Assembly: GCA_963971575.1 (NCBI GenBank)
Contig: OZ020616.1
Span: 35,258,306-35,322,305, forward strand
Direction of reading: 5' to 3'
Source: Liopterus haemorrhoidalis
Lineage: Eukaryota; Arthropoda; Insecta; Coleoptera; Dytiscidae
Length of the DNA: 64,000 nucleotides
Shown: positions 33,080-45,060 of the stretch, in pieces
How the letters are laid out: the number at the start of each line of letters is the position of its first letter
Position numbering within the stretch: the first letter of the stretch is position 1
The notes under the pieces: generated by a model
Database searches by the model: none
What the model saw: only the letters and a program-made list of their open reading frames with translations
Told to the model about the DNA's origin: nothing
Program-made: the position numbers and the translations under genes

Positions 33080-34355
33080 ATAATTCTTCATCAGAGCTAC
33101 ACAAAAATATATAATATGAAATACAGGGGCTGGTTATACAGTGTTACCCAATCATCAGTTTGGATTTCGTATAAATTTGTCAACAATTCAGCAAGCCCAT
33201 AGAATAGTAAATCAAATAGCCAAGAGCCTTGAATAGAAGCAATATTGTGCTGCCGTATTTCTTGACGTTTCGCAAGCATTTGATAAAGTGTGGCATACAG
33301 ATCTGCTTTATAAACTAAAAAATCTCCTATCCAGCAATTATTACTTTCTTTTTAAGTCCTACTTGACAGATAGAAACTTCTGAGTTAAATACAATGATGC
33401 CCTATCAATTTACTATCCCATAACATCTGGTTTTCCCCAAGGTAGTGTACTTGAGCCATTCCTTTACCTACTTTATACTGCAGATATACCAGAGATAGAC
33501 GACACTATGATAGCTGCATTTACAGATGACGTTGCTATACTATCAACAAACGATGATCCTAACGAAACTTCTGCAATTTTTCAAAGTCATTTAAATCTTA
33601 TAAACGATTGGTAAAATAAATGACGAACTAAATTTAATCAGTCGAAATCTGTCCAAGTCACGTTAACAACCAGACTCAGTACTTGCCCACAAGTAACAAT
33701 CAACGACATTCCAGTTCCCATAAAAACTGAAGTAAAATACCGTGGATTGCATTTGGACTAACGATTGACCTGGAGTAAACCTATACAAGCCAAACGTAAG
33801 CAGTTAGATCTAAAATTTCGCCAAATGTACTGGCTTCTTGGTAGAAAATCAAAATTATCAGTTTCAAATAAACTTTTGCTCTATAAGACCATACTCAAGC
33901 TCATATGGTCGTATGGACTTCAATTATGGGGATGTGTCAAGCCGGCCAGATTAAAAATAATGCAGAGATTCCAATCAAAAGCGTTTCGAGCTTTAGTGAA
34001 TTCATCTTGGTACGTCTCAAATAGAATGTGCAATAAGACCTCAAAATCTCTTTCATTACGGAAGAAATTTATAAAGTTGCCAATAAATACCATGACCGAC
34101 TAATTGGACATGAGAATGAACTTGTGGAAAATTTAATAAATGACCTTGACAACAGAAGGTTAAATAGACTTTGGTCAAACGACCTACCGCAACACTGAAG
34201 ACAGTGATATATAAGGAGAAACGTCACTGGATGTTTCCCTTACATGCCGACTACTTTCAACTAATTTACTTAATACTCGCAATGAAGTACATAGTAAATA
34301 AAAATTATAAAAACAGTGTTTAAAGACATACATGTTATAAATAAATAAATAAAAT
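33080..34355 (+). pseudogene. Jockey-type non-LTR retrotransposon 3' half
   Basis: Read across several stops and shifts, the plus strand gives HQFGFRINLSTIQQAHRIV, FLDVSQAFDKVWHTDLLYKL, ITSGFPQGSVLEPFLYLLYT, the active-site block FTDDVAILST, and a thumb region (QMYWLLGRKSKLSVSNKLLL, WSYGLQLWGCVKPA). This is the classical Jockey-clade order. The F(A)DD motif is FTDD. It ends with an ATAAATAAATAA tail near 34340-34354, probably the 3' terminus. The endonuclease half is missing (5' truncation). Confidence 0.8.
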
Positions 34356-34359
34356 GAAA

Positions 34360-35082
34360 ATGGTTTAATAAAAGATATTTCTTATGGTCCGTTGTAATAC
34401 CAGTCCACTGTAAGTTTTAGGTTGAAATGCACTGATGTGTAGTATTTTGTTATTCCCGCGCTCTTGTCAAGTCGAGAAAGTATCGTTTGGTGGCTTGATA
34501 AGCGTACGAAGAGCAGAAAACGAAGAGGCGAAGTGCTACGCAAACAAGCCGATTTGATGGATGAACCTACTCGGTCTCTAAATTCAGTGAAGGTTCGCCT
34601 CTGAGATCAACCGGAACAAGATTAAGGATCAGGTAGAAGCAGCATTCACACTTCAATGCAGTACATTAAACTTTTCAAATTCCGAGTTATATTTTTAGTA
34701 AGTCTTAAAGTCGTTAAATGCTTTAAGGGGGATTAAGACATTTAGGTATTTGTATAAATTTTTGATGCCTTTGAAGTCTTCAGCTTAGTCTTTGAATTTG
34801 ATTTTTTAATATTTAATTTATAATTGTGTTGAAAACAGTGCTCTTTTGGTAATTTATATTTCATTTATAATTTAACCTAATTTTCATTAGTATACCTTAA
34901 AGAGATCATAAACAGGACTGATCTGTCAGAAAATTGAACCACAAAAGTCATAGGGAACGTATTACAATAAACCATACAATTAATCGTACATCAGCGATTT
35001 AGACCATATCCGTAAATGTTTACAGAAGTAGCCACATTGTGACTAATTGTCTACGTTTTGTAGAACAATGTTTAATTGTAAT
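34360..35082. other. spacer, no gene recognised
   Basis: One short frame near 34460-34600 (reads KRRGEVLRKQADLMDEP) looks protein-like but matches nothing I know. Otherwise empty. Confidence 0.35.
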
Positions 35083-35570
35083 TCTTCTTCTTCTTCAGCT
35101 TGTAGAAGTCCATTTTCGACGTAGATCTTTATTAATTTTTTCCTATTCTTTCTATCTTTGGCTAACAGGTACCGTATTTTCCGGTCACTTTCTTAAAATC
35201 GTCTAACCAACTATTCTGAAGCCTACCCACGCTGCGCTGGAACAGCCTTGGTCGCCAGTTAACTATGAGCCCATCGACTTGCGTCTTGCCTGGCTATATG
35301 CCCTGTTCAACTCCACTTGGGGTTTACCACCTACTCTACTATATCAAATACACTTGTGATATTTCGCAAATCTTCGTTCCTGCGTGTTTCTCTCAATCTT
35401 ACATCTAACATAGCACGTTCCATAGCTCTTTGGGTAAATCTTAATCTACTCGCCGATTTTATTGTTAGAGCAGTAGTTTCTAGACTGTATGTAGCAACAA
35501 GGAGAATACATGTGTTATATACCTTGGCCTTTAAACCTATGAAAATCTTCGAATTTTTAGTACAAAACTA
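35083..35570 (-). pseudogene. LINE 3' coding end (minus strand)
   Basis: Minus-strand frames give DGLIVNWRPRLFQRSVGRL, then WLVRRF-like and YVENGLLQAEEEE, the C-terminal pattern seen in RTE/Dong-like LINE proteins (NSWLDD..., tail ...RW..L...). It ends in a GAA repeat at about 35083-35098 that may be the 3' simple tail. Multiple stops and shifts. Confidence 0.5.
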
Positions 35571-35579
35571 AATTTTCCA

Positions 35580-36129
35580 AAGAGAATCCAACTTGCTCTT
35601 ATTCTAGAATAGAATTTATGATTATATAACGTAGTTATATTAAGTAGATCATCAGCATCAGCTATCAGTCGTATTCGAATAGGATTGTCTCCTTAATGAA
35701 TCTGTGTTGGTGGATAAGTTGTCAAATCCTTAGTTTACAATTTTTTCCGCTGTGTGGACAGTGTGTTATAGATGTAGCCGTCCCCTTCGTTCCCGTTCCC
35801 GTCCCCGTCGATGTTATATGATGTGTAGTTCATATTTCCGTGACGTGTTCTAAGGTTCGCCATATAATGCCCATCATATAAGAAACTTGGTACTATTCTA
35901 CTTTAGCAAACCCACCTATTGCGCATGCGTGCAGTGTAGCCAATAGTAAAATGTAATATGTCAATTTTAATAACTTAAATTTAATATAAATTTATTAAAT
36001 GAGTTTATTTATAAGATATAAATAAATAAGTAATATTCATTTAAATTCTACTGTAATTATAGTTTTAGCATATAAATGAAGTTTAAATCTAATATAATAT
36101 TATTTATTTCCATTTTTTTCTGTTGTAGT
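35580..36129. other. spacer, nothing recognised
   Basis: A C-rich CCCGTTCCCGTCCCCGTCG patch lies near 35783-35810; no gene is visible. Confidence 0.35.
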
Positions 36130-36189
36130 TATTATCTGTCTCATTTTGTAATACGAAACTATGAGGGAAATTTAATTTTTTATGTTGTA

Positions 36190-37822
36190 GGGGAGATGTG
36201 GGGACGGTGGCACAATTGGTACAGTGGAACATTTGAAATATCTTTGAAATATAGAATATTTTCATGTCTGTTTGGGTATATATAGGCCCCTCTGGTACTG
36301 AGAAATTATACTATCCACATTTTGAGTCTATAAATTTAAGTCCTGCCATTTATAATGAAAATGTTGATTTGAGATTGACAAACTAAAGTTTATCGTAACA
36401 AGAAATTTTTTATTTGAACGACACAAAACCAAATTAGTAAGAAAATTTGTATTACATGTTGTAAATTGGTCATTTGTCTACAGTGTAAAGCAATTACTAA
36501 TGTTCTAAACTATATCATTTATTATATTTGATAAAATGTTCGTGAAAATAGGGTTAGGCTAACAGTGGCATACGTGTTATGTGGATACAGTGGTACAGTG
36601 AGCCACTGTACCCACGTACGTAGGTACGAGTTAGAAGAACAATTCCAAGCTGCGCAAAATAAAAAAGATCAGAAAATTAAAAGATATTCTTGTAAGTTCA
36701 GACACGTCTGATACTGATGTCAATATTGATGAGAATTTAAACTCAGATGATTGACTCTGAATGTGATACAGATTCGACAGATTACGTAAACAAGGATATT
36801 AAAGTAAGGCAATATGCCTTAATATTTGAAGGATACGGAAAGAATAAAATGAAGAGCCACTCTATTCGCGACTGAAACTAACGTTGACGGCGCTGCATAC
36901 AACAGCTGATGGCGGACGAGAAGCGTATATGTCAGAAGTTTTTTTTTTATATTTATCTGTTCAAACAATATTTCGGCAAAAGAGCACTGTATTTAAGTCA
37001 CTATATTTTAAAATACTTCTTAATTCATATAAACTGCAGCATAACACGCTACAAATATTATCCAAATATACGCTTCTGTTTAATTTAGCCAGTCACCACC
37101 AGATGTCTCACTGTTATTTGCAGTCGCGAATAGGGGAAATCATAGAAATAACGACTGACGATATTGTTGTAACATATCTCCGACGGCTGACTATACTCTT
37201 TAAATTTATTAAAAAAATAAAAATGACACATTTAAAAAATCAGAGCTGATAAAAGTTTTACCATCTCCTGCTCCGTCTGATAGCACAAAACACCGTTTAG
37301 ACGCTTTGATTTTTACAGTAAATTTAATGAAATATAATTAACATTAAAATAAAAACTATCAAAACTTACTGCTTCCAAGGAACTTACCAAAGTTTATTTT
37401 TTTTATATTAATAATAAATTTACATTTATATATTCATTTTTATATTGTTCCAAAAAATTAGATTTTTTATTAATTTTTCAGTACCTTCAGATGATTTATT
37501 TTGAAAGACATTGAATTGAAGTTTCAATAAAAATTATTAATACATATACAGATTTTTTTGGATACCTATTATATGTACTGTTCCACTGTATCCCTAATGC
37601 TGTTTCACTGTACCCTCACGTATAGGTACAGTGGCACAATTACACAGGTCAACAAAAATATTAATTATAAATGGCACGTGATAAGGACATTAATTTTTAA
37701 CAGGTTGTTTAAACAACGACATTATAAGTATTAAGTGGCGAAAAGATTTATTTAAAAAATTCAAAATTGAAATTGTTATGTACAGAAAACCAAAATGTGT
37801 GCTACCGTCCCCACATCTCCCC
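36190..37822. mobile_element. TA-target transposon relic (pogo-like?) inside MITE A
   Basis: Ends GGGGAGATGTGGGGACGGTG and CCGTCCCCACATCTCCCC are flanked by TA (36188-36189, 37823-37824). The uninterrupted site exists in the A copy at about 48023-48032 (GTTGTATATTTAAA), proving the insertion. Subterminal GTACAGTGG motifs repeat. The interior reads SSDTSDTDVNIDENLNSDD near 36700-36760, like the acidic tail of pogo/Tigger-type transposases, but no DDE core remains. Confidence 0.75.
36862..37133. mobile_element. small CTATTCGCGACTG-ended MITE
   Basis: Inverted ends CTATTCGCGACTG (36862-36874) and CAGTCGCGAATAG (37121-37133) enclose 272 bases. No clear target duplication. The open frame across it (36884-37249) has no domain and runs past the element end, so I treat it as chance. 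Confidence 0.45.
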
Positions 37823-38107
37823 TATATTTAAAATATCATCTTAGGGTGGTAATTCTGAAGTGGCACCTTTTAAAATATTTGACATGTCTATCACAATTTT
37901 GACATGTCAATCGCAATTTTGACGTGTGAATTTGTTATCTGACATACATAATTTTTGAGTGAATATAACCTTGATATAATAAAACTTAACCAAATATTTA
38001 AAAGCCAGGTTTACAAGTTCACATGTTTCCATAAAAGTCTATTTACTCCACAACAGTCACCAAAGTAACCAGATCTAGTTTCGTATTACAAAATGAGACA
38101 GATTATA

Positions 38108-38929
38108 TCATACATTGAATGAATATTTTTTTAAATTTTAAGTTGTGTGGACAATGAACTGGCACCTTACACCACCATGTTATAAACGCATGCACAATGA
38201 TTCACAATTTTAATTGGACTAATTTGAGAGAAAATAAAGTACTGTGCACCTAAATACAAATACATTTTCGAAGCTCCAATGAAATTGTTTGAATGTGTTT
38301 AATTTAAGAACATATTATCGATACTCGAGTTTCACCAAATAAAATTACCAATAATTCAATATACCTAGATACTCTGCTATAAACTGAGCAACCGACAACC
38401 AGCCTCTCAAATATCTAACCCTGTGAATAATGGAAAACGCTCCGGGCGTTTCTGTGGGAACCCTATCTTATATTATATATAAAAATGAAAGCCAAGGTTG
38501 GCTGATTAATTTCGAATATAGTATAAATATACTTCAATTGTACTTGTTTTGTACATTCCTCAGACTCGAGGTTTCTCATATTATAGGAAATTCATAGTTC
38601 AATATCCGAAGATATGAAGTCGAGTTTTCTAGCTGGTTGCAATGGTTCTTAGTGTTGATATAAGGATTGATAAAATAAACTCTTCATTTTAACTAACCTT
38701 ATTTAATTATTTAGTTTGATATGCACATAGTTTCTCAATTAAATTATTTAAGTGTTTTTCGCGTTCCCAACGAAACCCAACACTACAACGACAAAAAGAA
38801 AATTACAAAAATATACATATACTAATAATTATTTGATACTTTTGTAACAATAATATAGAACTTACGATTTCTTATTTTTGTTCATGATATTAGGGTTTCT
38901 TTTATTCTTCGGTACAATCAGTCGGGTTA
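38108..38929. other. spacer, nothing recognised
   Basis: A GTTTCTGTGGGAACCCTATC patch followed by ATATAAAAATGAAAGCCAAG near 38450-38500 looks like a transposon end but has no partner. Confidence 0.35.
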
Positions 38930-39103
38930 TCTTTCGACTTTTTTTCCCCGTCACTTGGATTTTAGGAGGTGAAGACCATTTTATTTTTTTTGCTCATTAC
39001 TTGAATTTTGAGAGATGAGGAGAACCTTGTTTTTATTTGCTAAGGGTGCCAAAACACGGCTTTGCCCCTAGCGCAAGTTTTCCTTACTGCGGCTCTGAAC
39101 ATG
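38930..39103. mobile_element. partial hAT MITE (same family as 58214-58430)
   Basis: The right terminus CCTTACTGCGGCTCTG and the inner blocks (ACGGCTTTGCCCCTAGCGCA, CTTGTTTTTATTTGC) match the complement of the left part of the complete copy at 58214. The opposite end is missing. Confidence 0.6.
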
Positions 39104-41450
39104 ATGAGTTTTCCAATAAACATAAAATTTAGTTACAATTTCAATACGGTGGTGTCACTTTAAAATGCAACAATATTATACTATTATTAGAGCGTTTAGA
39201 TCAAGACCACTGTTTTCAAATTACTTGTTTTGTATTTTAGTATTTTAAATAAATTGCCTACACTTTAGTTGTGTTAGACAGTCGACTTTCTTGATTGTGT
39301 TAAATGACTTATTAGGAATCAAGATGACTTAATAGATACTCAATTTGTTTGACAGCTCCAGTGAGAAGGGACGCAGGCTTCATTGGGGATTGAAGTAAAT
39401 CTCTGGTCAAGCAAGAGATTTACGTCTGCGATTGCTTTCTGTCGAATATTTCTCGTTTTCAAAATATCTCCTTTAAAAATAATTTTCACTCTCACAATTA
39501 AATATATGAATTCCAAGTATTCTTGAGTTTCTACTTGAGTATGAAACGGACTTAGTCACTTGCAGAAATTTACTTAAGAAGGTATTATTATATAAGGTTT
39601 AATTAAGGTCCTATTATTATTTAAATAATAGGACCCGTGTTTTACAGCGTTATGCTTTTTGACGTTCCTCTTCAACTACGGTTTTCATTTATCCTTTATG
39701 CTTTCGATGTTTTTTTTGCTTGACGTACTTATCAGTTGTCATGAAATGTCGTAGGGTGTCATTTTATTGTCAATGATATCCCTAGTGGTGATTTAGCAGA
39801 CTAAATTTGATATCTGTATTTTACTCAATTTAAAGATTTGGAGTAGCTCACAAAGCAAACAGAAATAAGACAGGAAATTAAAAACCGCAAATAGTATTGA
39901 CTGCTTATACACTTAAACAAGAACTTGACAACATTGCAAGAAGCGCATTGAATTGAAATCCACGCGGCAAGTTCAAGACAGATATGGCGATGAAACATAA
40001 AGAAAGAAATGAATGAGTACGGAAAAGCCAAATAAAAGTCCTATCGATGAATCAGATGATCGCATATTGTTACAGCTCTTTGTTTCACCTGAAGAGTTAC
40101 ATGATCTTTTCATACCGAATTAATCAATTTTTCTTTTAGTGCCAGCTTTCTTCTCCTCTTGGTAAATTCCTATTTGGATGTGGACTGTTAAGATTTAAAT
40201 GTACAAAAATAATCATTTTTATAAGGGGGGAGGCATTTACCCTTACATAAAGGCCGCCCTTGATCACTTTCATCAATTTTCCTAATATTCGAAAGTCATT
40301 TAGAATTTTATACAGTTTTTTCTTTATATAAATGTATGCTTACTAGAAATTTGCAAGTCTGGGCAGATTATGGTCATAACTGTTTAACTGTCATAACTAA
40401 CTTTATCGTTAAAACTTTTATAGTAAAGTATTTAATATCAAATATGTCATATAAAACATTGAATAAAACTAAATCAGTTTTAATATCTTGGTTATGTTTC
40501 ATAAAGTCTCAATCAATAGTATTTGCACCTTCAGTTGCGATATAACAGTACTTTTACTGTTGAATTTTATCATTACCAATTAAAGTTGAAGTATTTCTTG
40601 ACATTACGACAATTTACAGACAACTCATGATTCACGTGTTCAGAGCTAATAAATTTGCCCGCTTACTACAATAATTTATTAAGAATTTTGTCGCATGAAA
40701 TAATTTAATCTTAAAGATGATTCAAAAGGAGACTACAAACAAATCGATCAGAATAACTGACAATACATTGAAAGATGTTGTGAAGTAGAAAGGAACAAAG
40801 GAATTAGTTGGAGTGATGAACAAATACTCGGATGAGTAGACAAATACTAAGAATTTAATACAATATTATTAAAGCTGTCTCGAGTACCTTGTCAAGAGTT
40901 AGTAGTTATAAGTGTTCTTTATAAAAGATGTTATTAGATGTCTTTGTTATCTCGCATTTTCTTCACAGAGGGATTTGATAAATAAAATGACATGGTACAA
41001 AACAATGAATATTGCTTGTTTACTGTGGTATTATGATATTTTTCAATTATAGATCAAGCTCACATACCATTCAACTTCCAAATATATAAATTTTGTCCCA
41101 ATTTAAACGTTTTAGAACTGTCTAACTTATTAATTTGACATCTGTCAACTAGATCATTGATACTCAAAATGTAATACTCATGCCGCTGCGGCACGCAAGT
41201 CATCGACACCAATAAAGAAAGAAACAATAGAATAATATATGGCACAAATATGGTACTGGTACTTGGCACATTGGAAACCGGTATGGCACATAAGATAGTT
41301 TGAACAGCACTGATCTAGAGACCATACAAATAGATAATATTCATATTGACGTCAACAGCACTACCACTGGTGTGCTTTTGTCAAACTAGTCTTAAAAATA
41401 TCTCATTTTTACCGACCATCAACATATATAAAGGTATTGTGATCATACCG
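39104..41450. other. long AT-rich stretch, nothing recognised
   Basis: About 2.3 kb without a recognisable gene or bounded transposon. Short open frames (39825-40031, 40336-40545, 41060-41269) have low-complexity or domainless products. Paired GATTTACTTCAA/AAGTAAATCTC-like words near 39400 are too short to interpret. Confidence 0.4.
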
Positions 41451-41909
41451 ATTTTGACATTTCGAGATTTCGATGGATCTCTACGAATTGAGGACCTTAC
41501 ATAACGTTTCGACTATTTTTAGCATGATGTCTGTCGGTCTGTGTACACGTGCAGAGCGAATTTGGATAAAAGGATTTTTATGAAACTTCATATTTAGGCT
41601 TTTGACATCAATGGCACGTGATGATCAACTTTTGGTAAAAATCGGTTAACTATAAATGGAAGTTTACTCGTGTCGGTTTTAAGATTTTTGCGAAATTTGT
41701 TTAACAAAAGTTGATATAAAAGCAATAACTAACAACTTTTATTTGTCTAAATGATCCATAATTCCAGAAATTTGTTAAAATTTTTTCGAAAATTTTTCCA
41801 AGCATCTATTTCCGACCGCCAACTGACATTTCGAGATTTCGATAGATCTCCATGAACTGAGGTCCCTTCCTACATAACGTTTTGAATATTTTTAGCATGA
41901 CGTCTGTTG

Positions 41910-41981
<72 letters not shown>

Positions 41982-41998
41982 CTCCGTCCGTCTGTCTG
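41910..41998. repeat. (TGTC)n microsatellite
   Basis: About 89 bases of nearly pure TGTC tetranucleotide with a few substitutions. It creates an artificial RQTD-repeat open frame on the minus strand, which is not a gene. Confidence 0.95.
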
Positions 41999-42054
41999 TG
42001 TACACGTGCAGAGCAAATTCGGCTAAAAGGATTTTTATGAAACTTCATATTTAA

Positions 42055-42816
42055 GGCGGCGCACAACCCTATAGTTCTCAATACTTTTTTATACAAAACT
42101 AATAATCGGAAATAAAATTAATAACAATCTATATATCAAAATTTGCAGCGAATTTTTATCTTTCTAATAGGATGTTTTTAATTGTAGAAAAAACTGTTAT
42201 GTAATTGTAATTAAGCAAATTGCGTTATAGACGCCATCTTGTAAACCAATCGACGCATATTTGCGTACGATGCGGCAAATTGTAGCTAAAGCTTCCTTCT
42301 ACCTATATGTTTTAAGCTATTTCGCTCTATTGTGAAAACTACTTATAGTTATTGTACTTGGTAATCTATTTTTGTCGCCATCTTGAATTTGCCGCGGTTC
42401 TCAAAATAGGTGTTACGAGTAAAAATGATTTAATATTTGTGAAGAATACGTGTATCAAGTGACATTCCATTATAATCAAGAATAATATTTTTCGACGAAG
42501 GTTCTAAAATAGGAAGTAATCAAGTCGAAAAAAATGTTGACGTATTATTTGAACATTTCTACACAAAACTATGTAAATATAAAAATTATTCGAAACCCGC
42601 AAATAGATTTAAAAAATTACAGAACAATATCGCTGATGTTTATTTTTAAGTTATTGAGCGATAATATTTTTACAATAAATGTTTCTACAGTTAAAAATAT
42701 CCTATTAGATAGATAAAACCTCGGTGCAAAATTTGATGTATAGATTGATACTAATTTTATTTCAGTTTGTTAGTTTTGTATAAGAAACTGGTAACCTCTG
42801 GGGGTTATACGCAGCC
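42055..42816. mobile_element. TTAA-target MITE with ~110-bp inverted ends
   Basis: Ends GGCGGCGCACAACCC and GGGTTATACGCAGCC are flanked by TTAA (42051-42054, 42817-42820). Pairing continues inward for more than 100 bases (AAAACTAATAATCGGAAAT against its complement; CTAATAGGAT near 42165 and ATCCTATTAG near 42700). The empty site is seen in tandem unit 1 at about 41592. Piggybac-type mobilisation is likely from the target, although the termini do not start with CCC. Confidence 0.75.
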
Positions 42817-42879
42817 TTAAGCTTCTGACATCAATGGCAAATGAAAATCGGTTGACTAGAAATGGGAGTTTACTCATGT

Positions 42880-43743
42880 TGTGGGGGCATTTCTAGGATC
42901 GGTCGAAACGTCAAGGTTGGCTAAATTAATTAATTTAAATAATTTCATTTGTACTTCAAGGTACTAACTTTGAAGGGCCCTCCACATAGTGGATTCCAAG
43001 ACTTGCCAGCGGTATCAAGTCTGAAAATCTAAAGGATCCGCCGGTTGTTTGCTTAGACTCTGTATGAGAGGAATAAGGGTGTTTGAATTAAAGTCTGCAT
43101 TTTACTTAATCTAAGTTTAATGTTTAATTAGAATCGAAAGATTATGGATTACATTTGAAACTTACAATTTAATGCTGGTTTCCCACGACAAACTACCGGG
43201 TTTCTCTACCATAATACTTAGGAGGTTCATTCACGATGACGGTTTATTCATCACTGCATTTTGTCTCTCACAAGATTTTTCCAACTCTTTTCTTAAACTA
43301 ATAATCTAATCTCTGACCCCATTTTTTTGTTGTTGTAAAAATAATCAGCTCTCCACATTAACAACAAACCCTTTTCTAAACTTATCTTCCTATGACCAGT
43401 AATTTATAAACCCACGTAATTAATTTTGACTCTAATTACTACGCGGTCCATATCACTGAAAATATATTGTCGCCTATCACCTACTGTGTAAACATTTGAC
43501 CATGCTATTTGATCTAAACAATAACTTTCTTTCAAACTAATCATATAATATACAACCGTAACTAATTCTTCGTATCTGTCGATACTTAACTAGAAAAATA
43601 TGTGAGCTCAACTAATCCTTGAGGATGTTTACCTTAAAATAGATCAGTTTTTATATTTGAATAATTTGAATACTTTTTAACTAATTGAATAATTTTATTT
43701 TAAATAATAATGAAATTTTATTTCTGAAATTACCAGTCCCATA
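42880..43743. mobile_element. solo LTR, copy 1 (864 bp)
   Basis: Starts TGTGGGGGCATTTCTAGG and ends CCAGTCCCATA, flanked by ATGT (42876-42879, 43744-43747), with the empty site visible in tandem unit 1 near 41660. It is an inverted, shorter copy of 57381-59294. TG...CA-type ends, a 4-bp target duplication and the absence of coding sequence fit a solo LTR left by recombination. A TIR element with 4-bp duplication is the alternative. Confidence 0.7.
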
Positions 43744-44109
43744 ATGTCGATTTTAAGATTTTTGCGAATATTTATATTTATATTTTATAGCAACAGAAAA
43801 ATATTTCGAAAAAATGTATTTAACAAAAGTTGCTATAAAAACAATAACTGACAACTTTATTTTAAAACATATAAAATAGATACTTACAATTTTTTGTAAG
43901 TATCTATTTTTTCATACTTATATGTAACGTTTCCATGGTTATGATAAATAATATCTCTGTTAGAAAATATTAGGCCAAGTTATTTCTACTCTGCTGCTAG
44001 AATGTATTTTATACAAGTACTTTGTGATGGCGGTCGGTCCTGTGGTGGCCACAGCTGATTTTTTTAAAACTTATATGTAACCTTTCCATCCCAGCAAAAA
44101 AATTTATAC

Positions 44110-44250
44110 GGGCCAGTGCTGGTAAAGCACATACTCCCCGGCATTGAAAGTAATGGGCCAGTGCTGGTAAAGCACATACTCCCCGGCGTTGAAAGTAATG
44201 GGCCAGTGCTGGAATTTCGCAATGGGCCAGTGCTGGCATTTTGCACTGGG
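44110..44250. repeat. 45-bp minisatellite (GGGCCAGTGCTGG units)
   Basis: Units start at 44110, 44155, 44200 and 44224 with GGGCCAGTGCTGG. The first two are 45 bases and almost identical, followed by a shortened 24-base unit and a partial one. GGCCAGTGCTGG is itself nearly palindromic. Located just inside the left end of the 44090 element. Confidence 0.9.
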
Positions 44251-44896
44251 TTAGTACCCACGTTAGCTGGCCCATTGATGTATCAGTTGCTGGCAACGGT
44301 AAAGTGCAAAATAATTATATTAAATTAAATAATCGCATTAGTTGCAAGATTTATTTCTGACGGACCAGTGCATATATTATACCCACTCTCTAGTGTTTCA
44401 AATGTAACATATGTGTACTTACCCAGTATTAAAATAAATTAATGGTTACGTGCAAAATAAATACTCATTTGGCCATTGTCACCATCGTTGAATAAATTTA
44501 TTTAACAAATAAAGTTGACAATATCGCATCGGTTTTAAACTATTAATGAAGAAATTAACAATTTATTCAACGATGGTAAAACTGGCCGATTGTAAATTGT
44601 ATTAACAGTTATAATTTATTGATTTATTTATAAATATTAAATAAATATAATTTCAGGAAAAACAGGAATTAGTTTATTTAATTTATTAATTTAATGAAGA
44701 ATTTTAAGAAAATAGTTTTCTGCCATTTCTGCCAAAAAATTGCATCCTAACGATAAGTGGTGACTAATAATTTTCGCCAATGTTCGGCTTGTATTATCTA
44801 CCACATATTTTCCCCCTGACTTGAAGAGTGCAAACCTAAAGAAATCATACTTGTTAAAATAAATTCAATAATCAAATTTTATAAGCATTAATGCTA

Positions 44897-45060
44897 TAAG
44901 CTGTTCACTTTTGTAAGAACAAACTAGATCTAGTTATTTTTGTGATTTTTACAGTATATTACTGGCTTTTAGAAACTTGGTTATACTGTAAAAAAAGCTT
45001 TACAGTTTTGGATTAAGTTTGTATTATTTCAGGTTAGTATTATATTTACAAAATATTTAA
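44897..45060. mobile_element. MITE family B, left part
   Basis: Begins TA then TAAGCTGTTCACTTTTGTAA with GAACAAACTAGATCT following, as in the complete B copies at 47338 and 47819. The matching right end is absent. Confidence 0.6.

Larger units (their letters stand above)
36132..38105. mobile_element. MITE family A, split by a later transposon
   Basis: Left end TTATCTGTCTCATTTTGTAA (36132) and right end TTACAAAATGAGACAGATTA (38105), flanked by TA (36130-36131, 38106-38107). Without the 1.6-kb insertion it is about 340 bp, like the other A copies. The right half carries three 20-bp-spaced TTGACATGTCAA-type palindromes at 37879, 37899 and 37919. Confidence 0.85.
41451..43880. repeat. two tandem copies of a ~370-bp unit, the second split by two insertions
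   Basis: Unit 1 (41451-41825) starts TGACATTTCGAGATTTCGAT. Unit 2 starts at 41825 with the same words and continues in pieces at 42817-42879 and 43744-43880. The copies match through TGTACACGTGCAGAGC, TGACATCAATGGCA, TTTACTC.TGT and AACAAAAGTTG. Because unit 1 is uninterrupted it documents the empty sites of the TTAA MITE and the solo LTR in unit 2. Confidence 0.8.

Noticed and set aside
34460..34620. Basic, protein-like frame (KRRGEVLRKQADLMDEP)
   Set aside because: No recognised family, no start or splice context, short.
36884..37249. 121-codon open frame
   Set aside because: Spans a MITE boundary at 37133, hydrophobic low-complexity product, no domain.
41806..42096. 96-codon minus-strand frame with RQTD repeats
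   Set aside because: It is a translation of the (TGTC)n microsatellite; period-4 repeats in three frames give repeated tetrapeptides without a stop.
44009..44328. Repeat-peptide frames (for example PALAHYFQ) on both strands
   Set aside because: They are produced by the 45-bp minisatellite, whose period is a multiple of three; no start context or domain.
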